The position numbers were made by a program, and so were the translations under genes. Source: Spirochaetales bacterium (GTDB taxonomy: Bacteria; Spirochaetota; Spirochaetia; Treponematales; Treponemataceae). From it: a stretch of DNA of 64,000 nucleotides. Numbering within the stretch: the stretch's first letter is position 1; each line of letters begins with the position of its first letter. The stretch is from NCBI GenBank assembly GCA_029098225.1, contig JAQXNX010000011.1:1-64000 (forward strand). The letters run 5' to 3'. Of the stretch, positions 14,385-21,369 are shown piece after piece. Below the pieces are notes generated by a model. It made no database searches, was not told the origin of the DNA, and saw nothing but the letters and a program-made list of their open reading frames with translations.

Positions 14385-14450
14385 GTATAACAATTATTCT
14401 CCGTTTCCATTGTATGAGGTTTATACTGCAGATTTTGTCAGTGTAAACTG
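14385..14450 (-). other. attI: Putative attI site and first cassette junction
   Basis: The cassette core GTTATAC (minus strand, 14391-14385) is the last core before intI and has no partner arm, as expected for an attI x attC junction. To its right lies an inverted repeat GTTTATACTG / CAGTGTAAAC (14419-14428 and 14439-14448), a possible integrase-binding element. A TATAAT-like -10 box on the minus strand (14480-14475) could belong to a cassette promoter, but no good -35 is seen. The site follows the 3' end of intI, not the 5' end as in classical integrons. Confidence 0.65.
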
Positions 14451-14617
14451 GTACATAAAAACTTATATGTCTATATTATATAACAACATACAAGAAAATA
14501 ATAGGTTTTTATTTGGATACATGTAAACTCCAGAGAAGAACTTATTAAAATATAGTTTCAAGACAAAAATCGATCTAAAGAGATAAATATTTTTTATCTA
14601 AAAAAGAAGCGGAGATT

Positions 14618-15835
14618 TTAAAATCTATCTAGTGGACTTATTACTCCACAGACACCTTTGTTTAAAACGTGTGTGTAGATCATCGTTGTGCTAACATCGC
14701 TGTGACCTAGCAGTTCTTGTATGGTTCTTATGTCGTAGCCGTTTTCCAGAAGGTGTGTAGCAAAGGTATGGCGGAAGGTGTGACAACTTGCATTCTTATT
14801 TATACCGGCTTCAATTATTGCCTGTTTGACAGCTCTCTGCATTAGACTTTCATCAATGTGCCAGCGACCTTCTTCTTTTGTAGTCTGATTTTTCCATCGA
14901 TTTTTCTGTGGAAATAACCATTGCCATTTGAATTCTTTGCTGCCGCTTTGATATTTCCCTTTGAGTGCTTCCGGCAAACTGGCTTTTCCCCAGCCATCTT
15001 TTAAATCTTTTTCGTGGATTTTTCTAACATTATCAATATGAATCTTTAATTCCGGGATTATTTTTTGAGGAAGCATTACGTGACGATCTTTATCGCCTTT
15101 GCCGTGTCGAACTATAATTTCGTTTTGATCAAAATCTACATCAAGTATTCTTAGCGATAAGGCTTCATTTAGTCGCATTCCTGTTCCATAAAGAATTTTT
15201 GCTATCAGTTTTTTAGTCCCGTTTAAATTTTCAATTACTCTTATAACTTCATCTCGGCTGAAGACTACAGGAATTCTTGTTTTCTTCTTCGCATGAACTA
15301 CAGATCCAAGCTCAGTAACTGGTGTATTCTGAATGAATCTGAAATAAAAGAGTAGGGCGGCAAGGGCCTGATTTTGTGTTGAGGCACTAACATGTTTTTC
15401 AAGTGCCAGTTTTTTTAAATATTCGTTTATTTTAATTTCATTAAGATTATTTAAATTTTCTATATTAAGATTAAGAAAATCTTTTGTCCACTTTAAATAT
15501 CGTATTATTGTATGTTCACTGTAATGACGAACTTTCAGTGCTTCATTCATTTTTTTTATTTGATAATTAATTTTTTGTTCATTTGATTCTTGAATATTCG
15601 GATAATCATTTTTATATTCTTTTATTTCTTCTGCATTAAATTCTTCAGTTTCATAAAGATTTTTAAGTAATAAATTTAATATTTTATTTCTATTTGGAAT
15701 AAGCCAGATTTTTTCTTCTTTATTCCACCAGCGGCCTGGAATATTTCTTATTGCATTTAATACAGGATTACTAAAACCTTTTGAGATGGAAACTGAAATT
15801 TGATAATTGTTATATGGTTTTATATAAACAATCAT
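14618..15835 (-). CDS. intI: Integron integrase IntI, reverse-integron type
   Basis: 405 aa tyrosine recombinase catalysing attI x attC and attC x attC exchange. Catalytic residues are visible: R221 (GTGMRLNE), K249 (GKGDKDR), H352 and R355 (HTFRHTFA), H378 (LGHSDVS) and nucleophile Y387 (MIYTH). The IntI-specific insertion that binds folded attC is present at about residues 279-305 (GWGKASLPEALKGKY..WQWLFPQ), which separates it from XerC/D. A SAM-like core-binding domain covers about 90-170. About 75 extra N-terminal residues (IPGRWWNKEEKIWLIP) exceed the usual 320-350-aa IntI length; this segment vaguely resembles a HARP-type motif. Intact, so probably active. Oriented like the cassettes. 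Confidence 0.93.
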   Translation of the reverse strand: MIVYIKPYNNYQISVSISKGFSNPVLNAIRNIPGRWWNKEEKIWLIPNRNKILNLLLKNLYETEEFNAEEIKEYKNDYPNIQESNEQKINYQIKKMNEALKVRHYSEHTIIRYLKWTKDFLNLNIENLNNLNEIKINEYLKKLALEKHVSASTQNQALAALLFYFRFIQNTPVTELGSVVHAKKKTRIPVVFSRDEVIRVIENLNGTKKLIAKILYGTGMRLNEALSLRILDVDFDQNEIIVRHGKGDKDRHVMLPQKIIPELKIHIDNVRKIHEKDLKDGWGKASLPEALKGKYQSGSKEFKWQWLFPQKNRWKNQTTKEEGRWHIDESLMQRAVKQAIIEAGINKNASCHTFRHTFATHLLENGYDIRTIQELLGHSDVSTTMIYTHVLNKGVCGVISPLDRF

Positions 15836-15899
15836 GGTTTAAATATATAAAAATCATGTTTAAAAAGGCAAATTTTTTTATAAAAAATTAATAAATATA

Positions 15900-15928
15900 T
15901 TGACACTTTTTTTATAAAGTTGTATATA
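15900..15928 (+). promoter_or_regulatory. Strong rightward sigma-70 promoter upstream of terminators and amtB
   Basis: TTGACA (15900-15905), exactly 17 bp, then TATATA (15923-15928). The expected start is near 15935, only 13 nt before a terminator stem. It points away from intI toward amtB, so it either makes a very short RNA or drives amtB through a long, repeatedly terminated leader. Confidence 0.65.
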
Positions 15929-15947
15929 AATAATGCATAAGGCAATG

Positions 15948-15979
15948 AGGTCACAGAAATAATTCTGTGACCTTTTTTT
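15948..15979 (+). terminator. Intrinsic terminator after the 15,900 promoter
   Basis: A perfect 11-bp stem AGGTCACAGAA/TTCTGTGACCT is followed by seven T residues on the plus strand. With the promoter upstream it delimits a predicted transcript of about 45 nt. Confidence 0.8.
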
Positions 15980-15998
15980 GTTTTAAAATTTTGCAAAG

Positions 15999-16123
15999 AC
16001 GCTGCGTAAACTTCGTTACTAACTAACGATAGTTATCCGTAGCGTTTTTTTTTATTAGGGCGATGGAGCCGGGCTTGTGTATTTGTGCACGATACATAAA
16101 GTCTGGATACGTCGCTTTTTTTT
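15999..16123 (+). terminator. Two further terminator-like hairpins in the amtB leader
   Basis: First: ACGCTGCG/CGTAGCGT with an inner CGTTA/TAACG stem, followed by eight or more T (15999-16053). Second: GCGA/TCGC enclosing CCGGGCTT/AAGTCTGG and GTGTAT/ATACAT, followed by eight T (16059-16123). Both have the form of intrinsic terminators on the plus strand. With the hairpin at 15948 this makes three in about 175 bp. Confidence 0.6.
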
Positions 16124-16142
16124 AGTTCTCTGCACCGGGTTT

Positions 16143-16225
16143 TAGGGCTAAGCAGCTTTGCTGCGTTGCCCTAGGAGAAGGGGTAGCGAGCAACAACGTG
16201 CGAGCGAGGGGGAGGCTTCCCCCTC
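16143..16225 (+). promoter_or_regulatory. Structured 5' leader directly before the amtB ribosome binding site
   Basis: TAGGGC/GCCCTA with inner AGCAGC/GCTGC (16143-16173) is followed by GAGGGGGA-GGCT-TCCCCCTC (16206-16225). The second stem ends 3 nt before the ribosome binding site AAGGAG and could influence its access. The sequence is visibly GC-richer than its surroundings. No known riboswitch class is recognised. Confidence 0.45.
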
Positions 16226-16241
16226 ATAAGGAGATTTTAAT

Positions 16242-17918
16242 ATGAGTGAAGTTTGGAGTGTGTGGTTTTTGATTGGCGCTGCACTTGTATTCTTTATGCA
16301 GTGTGGTTTTGCCATGGTTGAGACTGGTTTTACAAGAGCGAAGAACGCAGGAAACATCATCATGAAAAACCTGATGGATTTCTGTATCGGAACTCCTATG
16401 TTTATGCTGCTCGGATTCGGTTTGATGATGAGCGAGAATTATTTTTTTGGTTTGATAGGTAAACCTAACCTTCAGCTCTTTACAAACTTTGCTGAGGGTG
16501 ACTGGTCTGCATTTGTCTTCAACCTGGTTTTCTGTGCAACTGCTGCAACAATTGTTTCCGGTTCAATGGCAGAACGAACAAAGTTCTCAGCTTACTGTAT
16601 TTACTCGGCAGTTATAAGTGCAGTTGTTTATCCTATCGAAGCAGGATGGGTTTGGAACTCACAGGGCTGGCTCGTACAGCTTGGTTTCGTAGACTTTGCC
16701 GGTGGTGCTGCCATTCACTCAGTTGGTGGTACTGCAGCTTTGATTGGTGCAATTTTCCTTGGTCCACGTATCGGAAAGTATGATTACGATAAGAACGGAA
16801 AGGTAACAAAGGTTCACGCTATTCCGGGGCACTCTCTGACACTTGGTGCGCTTGGAACTTTCATCCTCTGGTTCGGATGGTATGGCTTCAACGGTGCTGC
16901 CTGTACACAGCTTCTTGGTGTTGGTGGTCTTGCTGCAGTTTTCACAACAACAACAATTGCTCCGGCTGTTGCCGCAGTTACAACAATGATTTTTACCTGG
17001 ATTAAGAACGGTAAGCCTGATGTTTCAATGACACTCAACGCTTCACTTGCCGGCCTGGTTGCTATTACTCCTACATGTGCCACAGTTAATGCGCTTGGTG
17101 CAAGCATCATCGGTATCGTTTCAGGAATCATTGTTGTTGTAGTTGTTGAGTTCCTTGATATGAAGCTCCACATTGATGACCCGGTTGGTGCCGTAGCAGT
17201 TCACCTTGCAAATGGTATCTGGGGTACTTTGAGTGACGGTTTATTCAATGTTGATAACGGTGTTTTCTACGGCGGCGGATTTAAGCACCTTGGCGTTCAG
17301 TGTCTTGGTGAGTTCACAATCGTTGCATGGACAACAGTTTGTATGATTATCACTTTTGCTCTTATCAAGAAGCTCCACGGCCTTCGTGCCAGCCGTGAAG
17401 AAGAAATCATTGGTCTTGATAAGCTAGAGCACGGAATCGATTCAAGCTACGCAGGCTTTATCATGGCTCCACAGGTACTCGGCGGAGACAGCCCTGCAGC
17501 TGCAGCAGGCGAAAGCGTCCCAGTAGAAAAGGCAGTTCCTGTTGCAAAGGCTACAGCCCGTCCGGATGCAAAGTTCCACATGGTTACAATCATTACCCGC
17601 CAGAGCAAATTCGACGAGCTCAAGGCTGCCATGAATGACATCAACGTAACAGGTATGACACTTACAAATGTTCTTGGTTGCGGACAGCAGCACGGAAATG
17701 TTCAGAAGTACCGTGGTGTTGAAATGGATATGACACTTCTTCCTAAGATTAAGGTTGATATCGTAGTCAGCGAAGTTCCTGTTGACCTCGTTGTAACAGC
17801 CGCTAAGGAAGTTCTTTACACAGGCCACATCGGCGACGGAAAGATTTTCGTATACGATGTTCAGAATGTAGTGAAGGTTCGTACCGGCGAAGAAGGTTAC
17901 GAAGCATTACAAGATTAA
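16242..17918 (+). CDS. amtB: Ammonium transporter fused to a C-terminal PII domain
   Basis: 558 aa. Residues about 1-405 are an Amt/Mep/Rh channel with eleven predicted helices and both pore histidines (GGAAIHSVGG and GAVAVHLANG). An Ala/Pro-rich linker (about 420-443) leads to a full PII (GlnB/GlnK) domain at 444-558, with the conserved TGHIGDGKIFVYDV and RTGEE blocks that bind ATP and 2-oxoglutarate. PII normally arrives as a separate trimer to plug the channel; here it is tethered. The T-loop keeps Tyr490 (E. coli Tyr46) but has Met495 at the uridylylated Tyr51 position, so uridylylation control is unlikely. Start set by AAGGAG and MSEVWSV. Confidence 0.93.
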   Translation: MSEVWSVWFLIGAALVFFMQCGFAMVETGFTRAKNAGNIIMKNLMDFCIGTPMFMLLGFGLMMSENYFFGLIGKPNLQLFTNFAEGDWSAFVFNLVFCATAATIVSGSMAERTKFSAYCIYSAVISAVVYPIEAGWVWNSQGWLVQLGFVDFAGGAAIHSVGGTAALIGAIFLGPRIGKYDYDKNGKVTKVHAIPGHSLTLGALGTFILWFGWYGFNGAACTQLLGVGGLAAVFTTTTIAPAVAAVTTMIFTWIKNGKPDVSMTLNASLAGLVAITPTCATVNALGASIIGIVSGIIVVVVVEFLDMKLHIDDPVGAVAVHLANGIWGTLSDGLFNVDNGVFYGGGFKHLGVQCLGEFTIVAWTTVCMIITFALIKKLHGLRASREEEIIGLDKLEHGIDSSYAGFIMAPQVLGGDSPAAAAGESVPVEKAVPVAKATARPDAKFHMVTIITRQSKFDELKAAMNDINVTGMTLTNVLGCGQQHGNVQKYRGVEMDMTLLPKIKVDIVVSEVPVDLVVTAAKEVLYTGHIGDGKIFVYDVQNVVKVRTGEEGYEALQD

Positions 17919-17947
17919 AAATAGGTATAAATTTAATATTCCTAAAA

Positions 17948-17980
17948 AAAAGAGCTTTCACATATTATGAAAGCTCTTTT
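17948..17980. terminator. Bidirectional terminator between amtB and the flx-hdr operon
   Basis: A perfect 13-bp stem AAAAGAGCTTTCA/TGAAAGCTCTTTT with a 7-nt loop has A and T runs on both sides. It serves both convergent transcription units. Confidence 0.85.
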
Positions 17981-18000
17981 CTTTTTGCCGATTTCAGCTA

Positions 18001-18831
18001 TTAATACTCAGGTGGAAGTTCACCAAGCTGGTCAAAACTGAATACAGGTCCGTCTTTGCAGACAAACTTGTCACCAATATTACAGCGACCACACTTTCCA
18101 ATACCGCACTTCATGCGCATTTCCATTGTGGTGAAAATCTGTTCGTCCTTGAAACCAAGGTCTTTAAGAATTCCAAGAGACATATGGATAAGGATTGGAG
18201 GTCCACACATGATTACTGTCATGCCGGCATCTGGTTTAAGCTCTGTGATGAAAGGTGGAACGAAGCCTACGTGTCCATCCCAGCCTTCTTCTGCACGGTC
18301 GATTGTGATATCGATAGAGCAGTTTGGCTGTTTCTTCCATACATTCTGCATCTCATCAAGGCGAACGAGGTCTGCCTTAGAGCGGGCACCGTAAATTACC
18401 TGGATTTTACCGTAGTTTTCGCGGTGATCCATCATGTAATTTACTACAGAGTGTACAGGAGCAATACCAATACCTCCGGCGATTACGAGGATATCTTTTC
18501 CTTTAAGAGCACCTTCAACAGGGAATCCGTTTCCGATTGGTCCGCGCAGACAAATCTGCTGACCAACTTCTGCGTTGTGAAGCCATTCTGTTACACAACC
18601 ACACTTTTTGATAGAGAATTCCATGTGAGATTCGAGGGTAGGTGAAGAAGTGATGGAAATCATAGATTCACCAACACCTGGAACGATGAGCATAGCACAC
18701 TGCCCGGGAATGTGGTTGAACAATTTCTTTCCGTCAAGACCAACTACGCTGAAAGTCTTAACATCAGGAGTTTCCTGTTTAATGTCGATAATTTTTCCTA
18801 CATAAGGAATGAATGATTCTTTTGTTTCCAT
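18001..18831 (-). CDS. flxA: FlxA: FAD/NAD(P)-binding oxidoreductase subunit
   Basis: 276 aa, of the anaerobic sulfite reductase B / sulfhydrogenase gamma type. An N-terminal FAD-binding beta-barrel (VGKIIDIKQETPDVKTFSV, GQCAMLIVPGVGESMISI) is followed by a NAD-binding Rossmann part (VIAGGIGIAPVHSVV, VIMCGPPILIHM). The C-terminus has a four-Cys [2Fe-2S] motif (MKCGIGKCGRCNIGDKFVC). It is the likely NADH entry point of the Flx-Hdr complex. Its ATG overlaps the flxB stop (TAATG), showing translational coupling. Last gene of the operon. AsrB is the alternative name, but no AsrC is present. Confidence 0.85.
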   Translation of the reverse strand: METKESFIPYVGKIIDIKQETPDVKTFSVVGLDGKKLFNHIPGQCAMLIVPGVGESMISITSSPTLESHMEFSIKKCGCVTEWLHNAEVGQQICLRGPIGNGFPVEGALKGKDILVIAGGIGIAPVHSVVNYMMDHRENYGKIQVIYGARSKADLVRLDEMQNVWKKQPNCSIDITIDRAEEGWDGHVGFVPPFITELKPDAGMTVIMCGPPILIHMSLGILKDLGFKDEQIFTTMEMRMKCGIGKCGRCNIGDKFVCKDGPVFSFDQLGELPPEY

Positions 18832-19895
18832 TAGAGTTCACCCGCCTCCTGTATCATTTTAATAACTTTAACGATGTTCATGTTTACAGGGCAGCTGGTC
18901 AGACAGCGTCCACAACCTACGCAAGAGAAGAGACCTTCGTGTGCCATCGGGTAGTAAACAAGCTTGTGCATAAAGCGCTGGCGGCTTCTTTCTTTCTGAG
19001 TGTGGCGTGGGTTTTCTGCAGCCATCTGAGTGAAGTCGTTATACATACATGAATCCCAGCAGCGTACCTGACGGATTCCCTTGTCTGTTCCTGTAGCAAA
19101 GTCGCGAACATCGAAACACATACAGGTCGGACAAACGTAAGTACAGGTTCCACAACCAAGACAAGCTTCTGAAGCCTTTTCCCAGATTTTTGTTTTATTG
19201 TCTTTATCAAAAATCTTGTTCATCTGCTCAGGAGTTACTTTTCCGAGCTTAGAAAGGTCAAGGTGAGCAAATGGAAGCTTTTCAATTTTTTCAGAAATTG
19301 ATTTCTTTGTAGCTTCAACGGCCTTGTCGTCTGAATCTTTCAATACAGATTTAGCAGCTTCGAGGAACTTTTTACCCTTGTCTGTGTTAGCAGCAAAGTA
19401 GAAAGTACCGTCTGCGCACCAGCTTGAAACATCTCCGCTTGCCTTAGCAAGTGAAGCGTCGATTCCGTAAGTAGAACAGAAGCATTCTTTTGCCGGTTCG
19501 TTGCAGGCAAGTGTAATTACAGTTCCGTGTTCGCGGCGGTTTGTATAATAAGAATCCTGAGGATTCATATGCATATAAACATTGTCAATGCATTCAAAAC
19601 CTTTTGCATCGCAGGCACGTACACCAAAAATTACAAAGTCTTCAACTTCTTTTCTTGGGTCTTCAACTTCAATTTCTTTTCCAGAAACCTTGTATGAAAC
19701 CATATGTTCTGTTTTTGGGAAGAAGAAGTCTTTTGCAGAGCGAACAGTTTTAAGGGCAGAAGAAAGCTTTGTGCCTTTTTCCCACTTCTTAAAATCAGCC
19801 TTGCCAGAGTTATTGTCTACAGGCAGGTAAAGAGGCTGCTTTGAACCGATAAGCTCAAACAATGAATCAATTTTATCAGCAGCTATAGATAACAT
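18831..19895 (-). CDS. flxB: FlxB: AsrA-like 4Fe-4S dicluster subunit
   Basis: 354 aa. The N-terminal 250 residues match the AsrA/sulfhydrogenase beta fold (VEDFVIFGVRACDAKGFECIDNVY). Two 4Fe-4S motifs follow: CLGCGTCTYVCPTCMC (about residue 245) and CVGCGRCLTSCPVNM (about 330). It passes electrons from FlxA into the complex. Start and stop overlap neighbours by one base (TAATG with both flxC and flxA), typical of a stoichiometric complex. Cytoplasmic. Confidence 0.85.
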   Translation of the reverse strand: MLSIAADKIDSLFELIGSKQPLYLPVDNNSGKADFKKWEKGTKLSSALKTVRSAKDFFFPKTEHMVSYKVSGKEIEVEDPRKEVEDFVIFGVRACDAKGFECIDNVYMHMNPQDSYYTNRREHGTVITLACNEPAKECFCSTYGIDASLAKASGDVSSWCADGTFYFAANTDKGKKFLEAAKSVLKDSDDKAVEATKKSISEKIEKLPFAHLDLSKLGKVTPEQMNKIFDKDNKTKIWEKASEACLGCGTCTYVCPTCMCFDVRDFATGTDKGIRQVRCWDSCMYNDFTQMAAENPRHTQKERSRQRFMHKLVYYPMAHEGLFSCVGCGRCLTSCPVNMNIVKVIKMIQEAGEL

Positions 19896-20857
19896 TATTC
19901 AGCCTCCTTGTCGTGTGAGCGGTCGTAAACGATAGTTGTTTCTGGATCGCCTTCTGCATTAAATGTAAGCATTGCAGGCTTTGTTTCCATGTCACTTCCA
20001 GCCTGATATTCGCCGTAAATCTCGTTGATATCTTTGATGAACTTGCGGTTCAAAAGATACAATGGTATGTGCTGTGGGCAAACGCGTGAACATTCACCAC
20101 AGTCTGTACAGCGGCCGGCAACGTGCCATGCACGGATAATATGGAAGAGGCTTTCTTCAAAGTTAGTTTCTGCAACCTTCTGAGAAGTGTAAAGCTTATT
20201 GTTGTCGAATACACATTTTTCGCAGGTACATGCTGGACAGATGTCGCGGCAGGCATTACAGCGCAGGCATCGGCTGAACTCGTTCTTCCAGAAAGCGTCG
20301 CGCTCGTCTGCTGTCATGTGCTCAAGCTTTTCAACTTCAGCCATACGTGTTGATTCTACAGCTTCTACATCAGCTTCAATACCAATAAGCTCATCGCAGC
20401 TTACAGGCTTTTTGTTTTTACAGTTATCACAAACTTCTCCGCCGTCGAGAGTATCCTGGCAAGGAACTCCGATTGCATATACGTCGCCGCGGGTAATGCG
20501 GTTTTCTTTAAGAAGCTGTGTGAATGAATATGTATCACTTGGCTTAAGGAATACGAGAACAGTTGCCTGTGGAATTGGTTTATCCTGGGCATTTGGATCT
20601 CTCTGCTTAGCCATTGTGTTGTTCATTCTTGTTGTGCTCTTGGCAACTTCAATTTCTCTTGTGATTTTAACAAGATACTTTGAAAGGTTAGCCTTACAGA
20701 ACTTGTTGAATACAAAGTCTTTATCGAGTTCTTCTGCAGAATTGAATACTGCAGGAGTAATATCATCTTCAAAAAGACCTTTTTTCCAGCCAACTACTTT
20801 CTGAACTTTTCCTTCTGCAAGGAGTTCTTTTGCACGTGCGATTAATTTGTCTTGCAT
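19895..20857 (-). CDS. flxC: FlxC: iron-sulfur subunit of the Flx complex
   Basis: 320 aa. The N-terminal part resembles the FrhB/sulfhydrogenase-associated domain (VLVFLKPSDTYSFTQLLKENRI, then GGEVCDNCKNK). Two clusters follow: CLRCNACRDICPACTC and CTDCGECSRVCPQHIPL. The start overlaps the flxD end by 16 bp. It is the intermediate electron carrier between FlxB and FlxD/HdrA by analogy with Desulfovibrio FlxABCD-HdrABC. Confidence 0.8.
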   Translation of the reverse strand: MQDKLIARAKELLAEGKVQKVVGWKKGLFEDDITPAVFNSAEELDKDFVFNKFCKANLSKYLVKITREIEVAKSTTRMNNTMAKQRDPNAQDKPIPQATVLVFLKPSDTYSFTQLLKENRITRGDVYAIGVPCQDTLDGGEVCDNCKNKKPVSCDELIGIEADVEAVESTRMAEVEKLEHMTADERDAFWKNEFSRCLRCNACRDICPACTCEKCVFDNNKLYTSQKVAETNFEESLFHIIRAWHVAGRCTDCGECSRVCPQHIPLYLLNRKFIKDINEIYGEYQAGSDMETKPAMLTFNAEGDPETTIVYDRSHDKEAE

Positions 20858-21288
20858 CTTACATCCTCCAGCTTTTTACATTCGCCAAGCTCAGTAATCT
20901 GCTTTACGAAATCGTTCATAATTCCTGCAAAGCGAACACCTTCTGCAGCAGAACACCATTCAACACGTGTGCGGCCTTTTTCAATTCCCAAGAAGTCTAG
21001 CATAGAGAAGAGAAGGGTCATACGACGACGTGCGAAGTAGTTACCTGTAGAATAGTGACAGTCACCAGGGTGGCAGCCACACAAAATAACTCCGTCAGCT
21101 CCGCGCTGGAATGCACGCAAAATAAAGAGCGGATTCAAGCGGCAGGAACATGGGATACGAATAATCTTTACATTTCCAGGATACTCGAGACGGTTGTTAC
21201 CAGCCAGGTCGGCACCTGCATAAGAACACCAGTTACAGCAGAATGCTACAATCTTTGGCGTCCATGTCTTATTTTCACTCATAATCAT
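20842..21288 (-). CDS. flxD: FlxD: MvhD-type [2Fe-2S] subunit
   Basis: 148 aa, MvhD/FrhD family. The Cys pattern (AFCCNWCSYAGAD, IPCSCRLNP, CGCHPGDCHY) is typical of the hydrogenase delta subunit that docks onto HdrA. With Flx partners instead of a [NiFe] hydrogenase, electrons come from NADH. Translation may start at either of two nearby ATGs (21288 or 21282). Confidence 0.88.
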   Translation of the reverse strand: MIMSENKTWTPKIVAFCCNWCSYAGADLAGNNRLEYPGNVKIIRIPCSCRLNPLFILRAFQRGADGVILCGCHPGDCHYSTGNYFARRRMTLLFSMLDFLGIEKGRTRVEWCSAAEGVRFAGIMNDFVKQITELGECKKLEDVRCKTN

Positions 21289-21369
21289 ATTTTTCAGATT
21301 TGTGAAACAGGATGGGGAGGATAATCAGGATTATATTTATATCCTTTTTATCCTGTATATCTTGTTTCA
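21289..21369. repeat. Short AGGAT/ATCCT-periodic spacer between flxD and hdrA
   Basis: The 81-bp gap contains several AGGAT or ATCCT copies at roughly 10-bp spacing, with GAAACAGGAT at one end and ATCTTGTTTC at the other. It is otherwise non-coding. Such periodic ATCCT runs occur as filler or repeats in many genomes; no function is claimed. Confidence 0.4.

Larger units (their letters stand above)
1..14391 (-). other. Integron gene-cassette array (15 complete cassettes plus one partial)
   Basis: Fifteen attC sites with nearly identical architecture divide the region into cassettes of about 0.25 to 1.6 kb. All genes lie on the minus strand, the same strand as the adjacent integrase gene. From attI outward the cassettes carry: SH3/ankyrin protein; YARHG protein; YD-repeat-like protein; two small genes; small gene plus C39-like peptidase; unknown; DUF4279; SH3 protein; TPR membrane protein; lipoprotein; no ORF; three genes including PoNi; two membrane proteins; DUF4375; NERD; partial secreted protein. 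The array continues past the left window edge. Boundaries follow from the attC core sites; expression of individual cassettes is not known. Confidence 0.95.

Noticed and set aside
100..14391. CRISPR array
   Set aside because: The repeats are regularly built but separated by 0.25-1.6 kb with genes between, have attC core boxes, and no cas genes are present.
16814..17828. Long antisense ORFs opposite amtB and opposite hdrA/flxBC
   Set aside because: Codon-structure shadows of real, motif-bearing genes in a GC-richer region; no domains or start signals.
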